A stretch of 57,720 nucleotides of DNA from Bacillota bacterium (GCA_030019365.1 JASEFA010000014.1:1-57720), one strand, 5' to 3'. Positions 8,547 through 17,455 are shown, numbered from the stretch's first letter. Notes: generated from the sequence alone by a model not told the origin. Numbers and translations are program-made.

Positions 8547-9944
8547 ATGACTCTCAGCAACGAGGACATAACTCACCGCGAGGAGGGCATAACTGTCCAC
8601 GACGAAGCGGGGCGGACGGGCGAGCGCGTGGTTGTTGATGTGTTCACTCAGGCCACACCCGAGCAGTTGGACCGGGTGATGGCCGACGCCGCCGACCTGG
8701 CCAATTTCATCTTCAGCGTGAGCGGTGACGGGAAAGAGCCCCTGAAACTGGCCGACGCCATCCGCATGTTGCTCATCGTGCAGGAAGAAGAATTCGCCAC
8801 CGGGCGGGGGGTTTCCAGTCCCCAGGGATTGGGCCGGCGGTTCGCCGAGGCCTATGGGCGGGAGCCGGCGGCGGACGGAGGAGTGGTGATGACGGGGGTC
8901 CGCCTGAGCCTCCTCACCCGGGACTGGTCCATCCAGCTGACGAGCAAAGGGCTGCGCCTGTTGGGATCGCTGCACAAGGTCTTGCAGGATTGGTTCTCGT
9001 ACCACCGGGCCAGCGAGCTGGAGCGCACCATGTACCTCAGCCAGCGAGAACTGGAGCTGGAAGAGGCCTACGATCGCCTGGGATACCGAACCAACGCCGT
9101 GCAGCGGGCTCTCGCCTACCTGGTCAGAGGCTACGAAGAACTCAAGCGCCACCGGGACGAGTTCATCGTGCAGGGGATCGCCACCGAGAAGGTGCGCTCG
9201 ATCCTGGACAGGTACGACCTGCTGGCGGATGCCATCCGCCAGCGCCAGGCAGAGGGGGCAGAGCTGGGCCTGCAGGCCATGGAACGCATCGAGATGGCGC
9301 GGGCGGAAGCGTTCACGGTGCTGTACGATTCCCTGGCCGGCGTGGTTTCCAGCGTGGCGGGCAAGGCACGGGCGGAGAGCAGCCCCATCAGCAAGGCCCG
9401 CTTCTATCGGTGGTTGGTGGAGGCTTTTTCCAACGGCGAACTGCTGGCGGTGGCGCGGGAAGCAGGGGATCTCTTGCTGCCCGTACACCTGCCCGCGCCT
9501 CCCGACTGGCCCGGGTTACTGGACTCCATCCTGGAAGTGACCGGGCGCGCGCCTTTCTCCGAGGGAGATGTGGTCGCCGAGAGCGGGCCTACGGCTACCG
9601 AGGAGGGAGCGCTGGACGAGCTGGAGGAGGCCTTTGATCCCGGGCTGCAGCCCTTTGTGGACAGGGTGCTGGAGTGGATCCCGGAAGAGGGACGGGACCT
9701 GGAGTCGAACCTGATGCACCGCCATACCCGCTGGGAGGACAAGCTGTTGCTGGCGGCGGCGCTGGCCGAGGTGTACACCCGTCACTGGGCCGACTTCTCT
9801 CCTACGGGTGAAGCGTACGAGCGGCATCGGGTGAAGGTATCTACCGATGCCTGGGCCTACCGGGATCACGCGGGGGCAGAGGGGCGGCGGGAAGTGGCTG
9901 CCGCCCATGATCGTGCGGTAGCCGGGGAGGACAGGGCGAGGTGA
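8547..9944 (+). CDS. jetA: Wadjet protein JetA (kleisin-like subunit)
   Basis: First gene of a four-gene SMC-like operon; ~465 residues. JetA is the kleisin (MukF/MksF-like) subunit that bridges the SMC heads. The N-terminal ~130 residues look like a winged-helix segment (LADAIRMLLIVQEEEFATGRG), followed by a helical region (~150-280) rich in Glu/Arg that can form coiled coil, and a C-terminal helical part with EWIPEEGRDLES. ATG 8547 with gagggagg just before it is preferred over TTG 8520. It overlaps jetB by four bases (GTGA). The subunit assignment rests on gene order and on unmistakable JetC and JetD neighbours rather than on a motif. Confidence 0.8.
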   Translation: MTLSNEDITHREEGITVHDEAGRTGERVVVDVFTQATPEQLDRVMADAADLANFIFSVSGDGKEPLKLADAIRMLLIVQEEEFATGRGVSSPQGLGRRFAEAYGREPAADGGVVMTGVRLSLLTRDWSIQLTSKGLRLLGSLHKVLQDWFSYHRASELERTMYLSQRELELEEAYDRLGYRTNAVQRALAYLVRGYEELKRHRDEFIVQGIATEKVRSILDRYDLLADAIRQRQAEGAELGLQAMERIEMARAEAFTVLYDSLAGVVSSVAGKARAESSPISKARFYRWLVEAFSNGELLAVAREAGDLLLPVHLPAPPDWPGLLDSILEVTGRAPFSEGDVVAESGPTATEEGALDELEEAFDPGLQPFVDRVLEWIPEEGRDLESNLMHRHTRWEDKLLLAAALAEVYTRHWADFSPTGEAYERHRVKVSTDAWAYRDHAGAEGRREVAAAHDRAVAGEDRAR

Positions 9945-11206
9945 CTGCTCCCAGCGAGCGCATAGACAGAGGAGTGCGGGCAGTGCTGGCGGGAAACTCC
10001 TCTGGACGTCCCCTCAGCCGGGGGGCGCTGCTGCGCCTGCTGGGGGAGGAGGACCTGGACCTGTTCCTGCCCTACGTCGAGCGTGGTGCCCTGGGCCGGC
10101 TCGGGCGCATCCTCACTGACGGCCGGCATGTGGTTTTTGCCGTGCAGACGAGGGAGATCGACCCCGACGAACCCCAGGTGAGCAGCCACGCCCTGGCCGT
10201 TTTCCTGTACATATGGAAGTGGACGGGCGAGTACAGGGTCCCCATCCCCCATCAAAAGCTGGTGGAGGAGTTTGCCACGGGCCACCGCTCGGCCTCCCGT
10301 CTGGTGAGAAGGGCACTGGAAGAACTGATGCGGCTGTGCTGGGTGGAAGAGGCGGCGGGCGCGGCGGGATCCGCCTATTGGCCCACCCGCGTGGGGGTCG
10401 GTTCCCTGGGGCCCCGGTTCCTCAAAGGAGTGGTGGCGCGCAGCCAGGGGCGTGAGTATCGACCGGCAGAGGTGCGTGCCTTCTTCGGCCTGCCTGAGGA
10501 GCAGGATAGTCCGCCTCCACCGGTGAGCCTGTTCGACTTCGCCGCGCCCCATCCCCGTTATGACCGGGCCCTGCGCCTGATACTGCGGGGCACGGGCGCA
10601 GGGAGCCCTCCCACCGTGAACCGCGTGTTGCGGGTGGTGCAGGAGGAATCCCTCGAGGGGCTCGAGCGGTACATGGTTACCACCGGCATGGACCGGTTCT
10701 TTCACCTGGCGCGCGACGGCAAGCACGTGGTGGCCGTGGTACCGGCCGCCTCCCTGTATGCCTCCGGTTGGGCTCCCATGATGGCGGTTCTGGTGGTCCT
10801 GGCAGTACTCACCTGGTGGTGGGAGCTGGAGTACGCCGAGCCCATCCCGTTCCCGGTGCTCACCAGCGTGGTGGGGGCGAGTTTCCGGGATCCCGGACGC
10901 ACGGTGCGCCGCTATCTGACCGTGCTGGAGAGGAAGGGGTGGATAGAACGCGCCCGCGGGGGCTCCCGCGGAAGCGCCGTCCGGGGAGGGTCTTACCGTA
11001 CGACCGCCCTGGGGCGGGCTGCCCTCAGGTATGTGGTGGGATCTCGCGGGGAGGAAGGCTTGCGGGGCCTGGGGGAATTCTTCCGCCCAACGGAGGAGCC
11101 TGCCCAGGGACTTGCTGAGGAGCCTGGCGGGGGTCTTCTCGAGGAGCCTGCCGAGGTTTTTGCTGAGGAGCCTGCCGGGGGTCTTGTCGAGGGGGATGGC
11201 CTGTGA
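9941..11206 (+). CDS. jetB: Wadjet protein JetB with two tandem KITE-like domains
   Basis: 421 residues, encoded with GTGA overlaps on both sides (start GTG 9941; stop shared with the jetC start). JetB/MksE proteins are winged-helix KITE subunits that normally dimerise on the kleisin. Here the chain contains the domain twice: residues ~9-165 and ~208-366 align along their length (GRHVVFAVQ vs GKHVVAVVP; YRVPIPHQKLV vs YAEPIPFPVLT; LVRRALEELMRLCWVEEA vs TVRRYLTVLERKGWIERA). A Pro-rich linker (~188-195) separates them. The last ~40 residues are an acidic tail of EEPA-x-GL-type repeats. This appears to be a natural single-chain KITE dimer. Confidence 0.8.
   Translation: MTAPSERIDRGVRAVLAGNSSGRPLSRGALLRLLGEEDLDLFLPYVERGALGRLGRILTDGRHVVFAVQTREIDPDEPQVSSHALAVFLYIWKWTGEYRVPIPHQKLVEEFATGHRSASRLVRRALEELMRLCWVEEAAGAAGSAYWPTRVGVGSLGPRFLKGVVARSQGREYRPAEVRAFFGLPEEQDSPPPPVSLFDFAAPHPRYDRALRLILRGTGAGSPPTVNRVLRVVQEESLEGLERYMVTTGMDRFFHLARDGKHVVAVVPAASLYASGWAPMMAVLVVLAVLTWWWELEYAEPIPFPVLTSVVGASFRDPGRTVRRYLTVLERKGWIERARGGSRGSAVRGGSYRTTALGRAALRYVVGSRGEEGLRGLGEFFRPTEEPAQGLAEEPGGGLLEEPAEVFAEEPAGGLVEGDGL
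11085..11195 (+). repeat. Imperfect short repeats encoding the acidic JetB tail
   Basis: The unit GAGGAGCCTG-CC/GC-GGGG-CTTNTNGA recurs about four times in frame at the 3' end of jetB and is translated as repeated EEPA(G)GLxE blocks. Such repeats are prone to slippage, so tail length may differ between strains. Confidence 0.6.
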
Positions 11207-14200
11207 TTCCGCGCTGGTTGCGCCTGGTGAACGTGCGCAGCTTCCGTGACCACCTCATCGACCTGGGTGAGCCCGACGAAAAGGAGGTCCTCATCTTCGG
11301 TCCCAACGGTTCCGGGAAATCGACCATCGCCCGAGTGCTGCAAGCGCATTGCGGAGACCTGGGGGACGACTTCCACGAGCAGTTTTTGCCCGAGCACCTG
11401 CCGGTCCTGAACCGGCGAGCCCGTTCGGAGCTGACGGTCCTCAATCCCCGCGACAACTTCCACTTCCCGGAGTGGCCGGCAGAGGTCGTTTTGGGACTGG
11501 AATTCGGATACCGGAACAACAGGCCTTTCACCCAGTTCTACCTGGTCAGCGACGGGCAGCGGACCAACTTCGCCTCTGGTGAACAGTATCTGGCCCACCT
11601 GAGCCATTTCGCCTTCAAACGCCACGATCAGCTCATGTTCGTGGAACAGGGGCGGGCCACGGGGCTTCTGAAGCTGAAGCCGCGCCAGCGCTATCTTGAG
11701 ATCAAGGACTTGCTGGGAGTCAACCAGCTGGAAGACCAGTGGGAAGAGGCTATCCGCAACCGGGAGCAAGTAGAACGGGAGCTCCGCCAGGCGGCCATCG
11801 AGCAGGAGCGGGCCAAAGAGGCACTGGCCCTGAAGGAAGTGCTGGTGCAGCGATTGCGCCGGGTGCGGGCCCTGGAGGCAGAGATCGGGGAACTGAGGAT
11901 GCGCCACCGCGATGAGGTGGTGCGGCGGGTAGCTTTCCTGGAGGAGGAAACCCGGGGGCGCCTGCGCGAGCTGGAGGGCAGGATGGCGGCCTGGCGTGAG
12001 GAAGACGCCCAGCTGGCAGAGCGGCAGGCGGCCCTGGAGGAAGGAAAGGCATGGGCGGCCGAGGAACGCCGTCGTTACCCGCAGTTGGTGCGGGAGCAGG
12101 AGGAAGCACGCCGGCTGGCCAACGAGGAGCGCGGCCTGGCCGAGGCAGAGGCGGAGCGGTTGGCGGGAGAGATCCGTCGTATCCGTGCCGCCCTGGGGGA
12201 AGGCCTGACCCCGGAGGAGTTGCAGCGGCGCCTGGAGGCGGCTCGGGCCAGGGCTCAAGAGCTGGGGCAGGAGCGCGAACGGCTGCACACGGAAAGGGAA
12301 CGCCTCCAGGGAGAGGCGGGCGAGGCGGAGCGGCAACTGGGGGCTGTGCAGGAGCGGTGCCGGCGAGCTCGAGAAGAGGGGGAGTCGGCAGGGCGGGAAC
12401 TCCAGGGCCTCCCCGCCCTGGAGGAATTCGAGCGGCGGCAGGCGGCACTGCGCCCGCGCCTCCAGGCGGAAGAAGAGGCCTGCGCTGCTCTACGCGCGGA
12501 CCTGCAGCGCGCGGAGTCGGCCCTGACCGCACTGCGGGAACGGCAGGTGGCTACTCCGGAAGAGGCAATACGGGTACGAGACCACTATCGTGCCCAGGGC
12601 CTGGCCGCCTGCGTACTGGGTGAGGTTCTGCGGTTCCCCGAGCCGGGTACCGGCCCTGGCCTTCCGCTCTACCTCGATCCCGCGGAGCGGGAGGCTGTAG
12701 AAGGGGCTCTCGGCCCCTTGCGCCAGGCGGTGGTCGTGGAAGATGGGCGGGTTCTGGTGGAGTACCGCCATCTCCTCGTGGATAGCTTTCCCGATCCCGG
12801 GGATCTGGCGCTGCCTTCCGTGCTGTCCGGGGTGCAGATCACCCAGGACTGTCCGCCCTGCCTGGTGCCGTTGATAGAGCGAATGTTGCGGGCGGTGGTA
12901 TTTGCCCCCGATCACGCCACGGCCAGGGCTGCTGTCGCCCGGACCGGCCATAGCGGCCGTACCGGTCGGGCAGCCGTAGCTTACACCCCGGATGGTTTCC
13001 GCTACGACATGTTCGGTCGCACTTACGCCCGACCCGAGGACTTCTTCATCGGGCCGGAGGCATACCGCGAACGGCTGGCGTCCCTGGAGGAGACGTGCCG
13101 GCGGCTGCGGGAGGAGCTGCAGGTGACCGAAGAGAGGTGCCGGGCCCTGGCCTCCGAGTTGGATGGCGTGAACCGGAGCATGTCCAGGCGGCGGCAACTG
13201 GAGGCGGATCTGCGGCGGTCCCGGGAAGAGGAGGACTCTGCCCGGGCTCTGGTAGGGGCTCTCGAGCGGCGGGTTTCTTCCTTGCGGGAAGCGATCGGCA
13301 TGCTCGCCGACCGCACGGAGAACCTGATTCGGGAAGAGGAGGAGGTCCACCGAGAGATCGAGCGCCTGACCGCTCTCTGGCAGGAGGTGGCGCGGGCGCG
13401 GGAACTGCCCGACCTGGAAAGGGCTCTGCAGGAAGCACACTGGCGGGTGAACCGGGCGCGGGACAAAGCTCAAACGGCGCTGGAGCTCAGCAGGCGGTAT
13501 CAGGCGGAGCAGGCCTGGTGGGAACGGACGGGGCGGTGTCTGGAATCGGAGGCGAGGGACGTGTCCCACCGCCGGGAGATCCTGCGCCGCGACCTGTGTG
13601 AAGCGCAGCAGGAGCGCGACAACGTGGCACGGGCCTGGGAACTGGCGTTGGCCGAAGCGCGGGAGGCTCTGGCCGCTTTCGCTGCCGCCATCCTGCCCGA
13701 GGCGCCCCGGCCGCCGGGGGCGCCACAGCTACCCGAGCGGTTCGAGGCGGGGATCGACGTGACGGCCGTGTGCCAGGAGGCCCGCCGCGTTCTTGGGGAA
13801 CTGACCCCCTTGAGCGAGCCGGAGATAGGCCTCCTCCTGGCGGAGATAGAGAGGAAAGAAACGGAGTGCCGGCGGCTGGCGGAAGATGTGGTTCCTACCG
13901 CAGAAGAAGACTACGCTGCGGCTCTGGATCAGTTCGAGGCCGCCGACCGTACCCTGTCGGAGGTACAGAGCGCTTTCCTGGAAGCCACCATGCGGGAAGA
14001 AGAGGCCCGCCGGGCCTTTCAAGGCGTGCTGGACAGTGCTTTTGGCCGTTTCAACACTCGCTTCAGCCGTTACCTTGAGAAATTCGGTTTCACCGGCTAT
14101 CTGAATCTGCAGCACGTGGGGGGTACTGTGTTCGACCTCAACGTGTATGTGTCGGTTAACCCGGCGGTCGAACCCAAGCCGGTGAAGGGCCGCTCAGGGG

Positions 14201-14487
14201 GCGAGATGGCCATCATCGGGGCTCTGCTGCTACTTTCCATCGTGGCAGAGTATCAGCGCCCTTTCTATGTGTTCGACGAGATCGACGAATCCCTTGACGC
14301 GGGGAATGTGATCCGCCTCTCTAACCTTCTCCGCCAGGAGCTGGGAGGCAAGTATTTCCTCATATCGCACCGTTTGACCAGGAGCCACCTGGAAGCCGCC
14401 CACTATGCTCTTGCCGTGCAGAAGTCCCAGGAGCAGGGTTCTTACACAAAAGCATTTCGGCGGCTGACACATCGGCCCTTGGGTTGA
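11203..14487 (+). CDS. jetC: Wadjet protein JetC (SMC/MukB-like ATPase)
   Basis: A 1094-residue SMC-type ATPase, the motor of the Wadjet complex that extrudes plasmid DNA loops. Walker A GPNGSGKST is at residues 33-41; long Glu/Arg-rich coiled coils run over ~165-440 and ~640-910, separated by a globular hinge-like region (~450-630, including AACVLGEVLRFPEPG and DGFRYDMFGRTYARPED). The C-terminal head has the ABC signature SGGE at 998-1001 and Walker B FYVFDEIDESLD near 1021-1030, ending with an H-loop in FLISHR. GTG 11203 overlaps the jetB stop. All ATPase motifs look intact, so the system is probably functional. Confidence 0.93.
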   Translation: MIPRWLRLVNVRSFRDHLIDLGEPDEKEVLIFGPNGSGKSTIARVLQAHCGDLGDDFHEQFLPEHLPVLNRRARSELTVLNPRDNFHFPEWPAEVVLGLEFGYRNNRPFTQFYLVSDGQRTNFASGEQYLAHLSHFAFKRHDQLMFVEQGRATGLLKLKPRQRYLEIKDLLGVNQLEDQWEEAIRNREQVERELRQAAIEQERAKEALALKEVLVQRLRRVRALEAEIGELRMRHRDEVVRRVAFLEEETRGRLRELEGRMAAWREEDAQLAERQAALEEGKAWAAEERRRYPQLVREQEEARRLANEERGLAEAEAERLAGEIRRIRAALGEGLTPEELQRRLEAARARAQELGQERERLHTERERLQGEAGEAERQLGAVQERCRRAREEGESAGRELQGLPALEEFERRQAALRPRLQAEEEACAALRADLQRAESALTALRERQVATPEEAIRVRDHYRAQGLAACVLGEVLRFPEPGTGPGLPLYLDPAEREAVEGALGPLRQAVVVEDGRVLVEYRHLLVDSFPDPGDLALPSVLSGVQITQDCPPCLVPLIERMLRAVVFAPDHATARAAVARTGHSGRTGRAAVAYTPDGFRYDMFGRTYARPEDFFIGPEAYRERLASLEETCRRLREELQVTEERCRALASELDGVNRSMSRRRQLEADLRRSREEEDSARALVGALERRVSSLREAIGMLADRTENLIREEEEVHREIERLTALWQEVARARELPDLERALQEAHWRVNRARDKAQTALELSRRYQAEQAWWERTGRCLESEARDVSHRREILRRDLCEAQQERDNVARAWELALAEAREALAAFAAAILPEAPRPPGAPQLPERFEAGIDVTAVCQEARRVLGELTPLSEPEIGLLLAEIERKETECRRLAEDVVPTAEEDYAAALDQFEAADRTLSEVQSAFLEATMREEEARRAFQGVLDSAFGRFNTRFSRYLEKFGFTGYLNLQHVGGTVFDLNVYVSVNPAVEPKPVKGRSGGEMAIIGALLLLSIVAEYQRPFYVFDEIDESLDAGNVIRLSNLLRQELGGKYFLISHRLTRSHLEAAHYALAVQKSQEQGSYTKAFRRLTHRPLG

Positions 14488-14529
14488 GCAGCCGCGGCTT
14501 GACCACAAGGCCTGCCTGAGCAGGGGGGG

Positions 14530-16038
14530 TTGCCATTGGGCACGGGCTTCACCGCCGAAGAGATACGGGATGGCGTGTGCGCACGTACCGAGTACGTTCC
14601 GGCGCGCCGGGGAGTACGGCCCCACCGCCGGTGTCTGGTCGCCGCCCCCACCACCGATGCCGCCGGTGCCACGGCAACCTTCACCGCCAGTGTTGCCGGC
14701 CCGGGTGCGACCCGGGCGGCCGACGAGGTGGTGACTCGGGCCATGCGCGTGCTGTGGGTTCTGGCCCGGCAAGGGCAGGACTACACTTCGGAAAAGACGC
14801 TGCGCGGTCGCCTCCGCGGACACCTTGACTCCGGCCAGGGATCCGAGGTGCTGCTGGACCTGGTACGGCTGGGGTGGGTGACGATCGAGCAAACCCTTAC
14901 CCCCGTGGGAGACGTGAAGAGGTCAATCATACGCCTCACTCCGGCCGGTCGCCAGGCAGTGGAGTCACGGTTTGGATCCCTGGAGCCGGATGCGAGGGGC
15001 CTGTTGCTTCGGCAGATAGAGTCGTGGTTGTCCTCCTGCCGTCGTCCCCAGGTGGGGATGGTGTTGCGTCGGCAGGCGGAAGCGCTGGCTCGAGGCGATA
15101 TCCCCGTCCTGCGGACCGGTCCCGGGCCGGAGGAGGGCCTCGCCTGGCACCCGGCCGAGCGGGCCAGGCGGTATGAGAAAGTCCTGGCCTTTCTTGCTCT
15201 TCTGGGCAGCCTGCCGGAATGGGAAACCCTGGATTTCAGAGAGGCAGCTTCGCGTCTCTTCCCCGGCCAGGTCGACTCGGTGAAGGCTCTGGAAGATGTG
15301 CGGCCGCTGATCGCGGCAGCGGTACGATACGAGTTGGGGTGTGAACTCGAGGAGGCAGGAGTAACCGCCGACACTCTGTACTCCCTCATGTTCTGCGGGG
15401 TGCTGGTTCCCGACGGGAGCGATCCGCTGTGGGGGGAAGTGGCCTGCCTTTCCACGTACGATCTCAAGCGCATCCCCCACCTGCACACCCCCGCCCACAC
15501 CCTGCTTATGGTAGAGAATGCGGCTCCGCTGGCCGCCGCCGCGCGGGACGGCCTCGGCCGCGAGGGCTACCTCGTGGCTTATCTGGGAGGCATGCCCCAA
15601 TCGGCGTTCTTCCAGTTCCTGACCAAGCTAAAGGCTCCGGCTCTGCAGGCGGCCTTGCTGTGGGTGGACTGGGACATGGGAGGCCTGCGCATCCTGCGCT
15701 ACCTGCGACAGCACTGGCCTTCTCATTTGCCGGACCTCCAGGTGGTTCCCCACCCCCACGCTTGCCCCTATGCTGCCGTTGACGATTACTCCCGGGCGAG
15801 AGAGGCGAGGCTGCGGTTTCCCTCACCGGGGAAGCCACAGGTCACGGCGGTCGGGGGGTGTCCCTCACCGGGGAAGCCACAGGTCACGGCTGTGCGGAGA
15901 GAGGAGGTGCCGGAATCCTACCTGGAGAGCGCCGACCCCCTGGTGGCCGGTTTTGCGGCTGGCTTGCGAGAGTACGGTTGCCTTTACCAGGAGGAGGTTC
16001 TCTCGATCTATCGGGACCTGTTGCCGCCACGAAGTTAG
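14530..16038 (+). CDS. jetD: Wadjet protein JetD (Toprim nuclease subunit)
   Basis: 502 residues with a C-terminal Toprim-like nuclease domain: conserved Glu in LMVEN (E329) and the metal-binding DWDMGG (D380, D382). JetD cleaves the plasmid that the JetABC motor has stalled on. The N-terminal half looks winged-helix (LLDLVRLGWVTIEQ...RLTPAGRQAVESRFG). The start is uncertain: TTG 14530 after a G-run, or ATG 14743, which begins MRVLWVLARQG just before the first recognisable domain. Residues ~431-457 contain an in-frame 14-residue duplication (PSPGKPQVTAV twice). A GC-rich hairpin closes the operon at 16154. Confidence 0.87.
   Translation: MPLGTGFTAEEIRDGVCARTEYVPARRGVRPHRRCLVAAPTTDAAGATATFTASVAGPGATRAADEVVTRAMRVLWVLARQGQDYTSEKTLRGRLRGHLDSGQGSEVLLDLVRLGWVTIEQTLTPVGDVKRSIIRLTPAGRQAVESRFGSLEPDARGLLLRQIESWLSSCRRPQVGMVLRRQAEALARGDIPVLRTGPGPEEGLAWHPAERARRYEKVLAFLALLGSLPEWETLDFREAASRLFPGQVDSVKALEDVRPLIAAAVRYELGCELEEAGVTADTLYSLMFCGVLVPDGSDPLWGEVACLSTYDLKRIPHLHTPAHTLLMVENAAPLAAAARDGLGREGYLVAYLGGMPQSAFFQFLTKLKAPALQAALLWVDWDMGGLRILRYLRQHWPSHLPDLQVVPHPHACPYAAVDDYSRAREARLRFPSPGKPQVTAVGGCPSPGKPQVTAVRREEVPESYLESADPLVAGFAAGLREYGCLYQEEVLSIYRDLLPPRS
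15819..15890 (+). repeat. In-frame 42-bp tandem duplication within jetD
   Basis: Thirty identical bases at 15819-15848 recur exactly at 15861-15890, a period of 42 bases (14 codons), so the reading frame is kept. The translation repeats PSPGKPQVTAV. Near-perfect identity indicates a recent slip or duplication in a surface loop beside the Toprim core. Confidence 0.85.
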
Positions 16039-16153
16039 TTGACACAAAGGGGCGCCACGCGCGGGCACGCACGCCGCGCGCGTGTGCGTGTACAGCGTGC
16101 GTTCATCGCACACCGGCAAGTCGCCGGACAGCCTGAGGCACCATACGAAATTC

Positions 16154-16188
16154 CAGGGGCCCCGGGACGCAGTGCCCCGGGGCCCCTG
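16154..16188. terminator. Bidirectional terminator-like hairpin between convergent genes
   Basis: CAGGGGCCCCGGG (16154-16166) pairs perfectly with CCCGGGGCCCCTG (16176-16188) around a 9-base loop. It lies between jetD and the convergent minus-strand gene, where a bidirectional terminator is expected. No long T-tract flanks it. Confidence 0.75.
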
Positions 16189-16206
16189 CTCGGAGCGGGC
16201 ACAAGC

Positions 16207-17259
16207 TCAGTTGATCGCCACCACCTGGCCGGTCCCGAACCAGTCCACCAGCGCTCCCAGGCTCTCGGAGACGAACCGCAGCGGGATCAGGGTCCGGTTC
16301 CCCACAATCATCGCCGGTACGTCCAGAGCCACCTGCGTGCCGTCAACGCGGGCCTTGAGGGAGCCAATCGGAATCAGCACCACCTTGCCAGCCTTCAGCA
16401 CGATGACCGTCCGGGTCTCGCCGTCCCACTTGACCTCGGCACCCAGCGCCTCCGCTATGGCCCGCACGGGCACCATGGTGCGGTTCTGGACGATCATCGG
16501 CTGCACGTCAAAGGCAACCTTCTTCCCCTTGAGGAACACCTTCACGTCCTCACCCTTGCCGGCTTTCTCGTACAGCTCGCCCAGCTTCTCGTACAGCTCC
16601 TTTTCGGCCGGGCTGCCCGAGACGGCGCCCTCCATCTCCTCGGCGGCCTTGTCCAGATCGCCCAGCTCCTCTCTCAGGATAGCCCGGTAGGCATACACGG
16701 TGCCCGGCACGGTCGCACCCAGCTCCTCCAGCTCCGTTAGGGCAGCTTCGGAGTCACCCTTGGCCCGCAGGCACAGGGCCAGCATGACCGCCACCTTCGC
16801 GCCCTGCGGGGAGAGCTTCTCCAGCTCCTTCAGCACGCCGATGGCCTTGTCGTACTCCCCGGCTGCGCGGTAAGCCACCGCCAGCTTCCAGAGAAGGTTG
16901 GTGTCGCCAGGGCTCTTCGCCAGCTCGGCCTCCAGTTTCGCTATCCGATTGGCCAGGCCCTCGTGCCCTTCCTCAACCTCTTTCTCCTCTTCCTCCTCCA
17001 CTTCCGCACGCAGGCGCTCCTCCAGCCGCAGGCGGAACTCATTCCCTTTGTTGCGTTCGTGCTCCTGGGCCTGGTGCTTGGTCGGAGCTGCCGCACCCTG
17101 ACCAGGTGACGCGTCACCGCCTGCCGGGGCAGGCGCAGACTGGTCGGGGGTAGCCGAAGGCGTTGTCTCTTCGCCCGCCGCCAGGGCAGCACCCACCACC
17201 CCTACCAGGAAAAGTAGGGCCAGGCCCAGCACCGCAACTGCCTTAAGTGATTTCTTCAT
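16207..17259 (-). CDS. Exported TPR protein with C-terminal copper-amine-oxidase N-terminal-like domains
   Basis: 350 residues. A Sec signal peptide (KKSLKAVAVLGLALLFLVG...ALAAG) is followed by a Pro/Ala/Gly linker, an acidic coiled coil (~75-115), TPR-like helical repeats (~115-235, e.g. NLLWKLAVAYRAAGEYDKAIGVL) and a C-terminal Cu_amine_oxidN1-type module with two NRTMVPVRAIAEALGA / NRTLIPLRFVSESLGA repeats. In Bacillota such modules occur in surface proteins and are not oxidases. ATG 17259 is preceded by aaggagga. A c-di-GMP-I riboswitch lies upstream, so a role in surface attachment or a sessile lifestyle is likely. Confidence 0.85.
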   Translation of the reverse strand: MKKSLKAVAVLGLALLFLVGVVGAALAAGEETTPSATPDQSAPAPAGGDASPGQGAAAPTKHQAQEHERNKGNEFRLRLEERLRAEVEEEEEKEVEEGHEGLANRIAKLEAELAKSPGDTNLLWKLAVAYRAAGEYDKAIGVLKELEKLSPQGAKVAVMLALCLRAKGDSEAALTELEELGATVPGTVYAYRAILREELGDLDKAAEEMEGAVSGSPAEKELYEKLGELYEKAGKGEDVKVFLKGKKVAFDVQPMIVQNRTMVPVRAIAEALGAEVKWDGETRTVIVLKAGKVVLIPIGSLKARVDGTQVALDVPAMIVGNRTLIPLRFVSESLGALVDWFGTGQVVAIN

Positions 17260-17318
17260 ACTGAACTCCTCCTTATCGAGTCATGGTGTTACCGCTACCG
17301 GAAGCACACAACACGAAT

Positions 17319-17360
17319 CCCGGCTCGCCACACCTCCTTCCGGGCAGCCGGCAAGCCGGG
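17319..17360 (-). promoter_or_regulatory. Possible expression-platform hairpin and mini-ORFs between riboswitch and gene
   Basis: CCCGGCT/AGCCGGG arms (17319-17325 and 17354-17360) could form a stem downstream of the aptamer on the minus strand. Its loop contains aaggaggtgtgg, which could start a 12-codon ORF (MWRAGIRVVCFR). A second three-codon ORF (ATG ACT CGA TAA) abuts the gene's own SD. No U-tract is visible, so translational control is as likely as attenuation. Confidence 0.35.
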
Positions 17361-17371
17361 AACTCTGCTTC

Positions 17372-17455
17372 CCCAGCAGCCGGGCTACCATAGCATTGTG
17401 CCTTAGGCCCCATAGCTTTGCGCCCCCGGCTTTCGCCGGATTTGCCCTTGATGGG
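17372..17455 (-). ncRNA. Cyclic-di-GMP-I (GEMM-I) riboswitch
   Basis: Read on the minus strand, the segment shows the GEMM-I consensus in order: AGGGCAAA-uCCGGCGAAAGCCGG, then GGCGCAAAGC, then GGGCCTAAGGC, then ATGGTAGCC and a closing stem with GCTGC. The GAAA tetraloop, the cgCAAAGC junction and the ccTAA receptor are all present and correctly spaced. It lies ~110 bases upstream of the exported TPR/Cu-amine-oxidase-N gene on the same strand, so it should couple that gene to cellular c-di-GMP. Confidence 0.92.
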
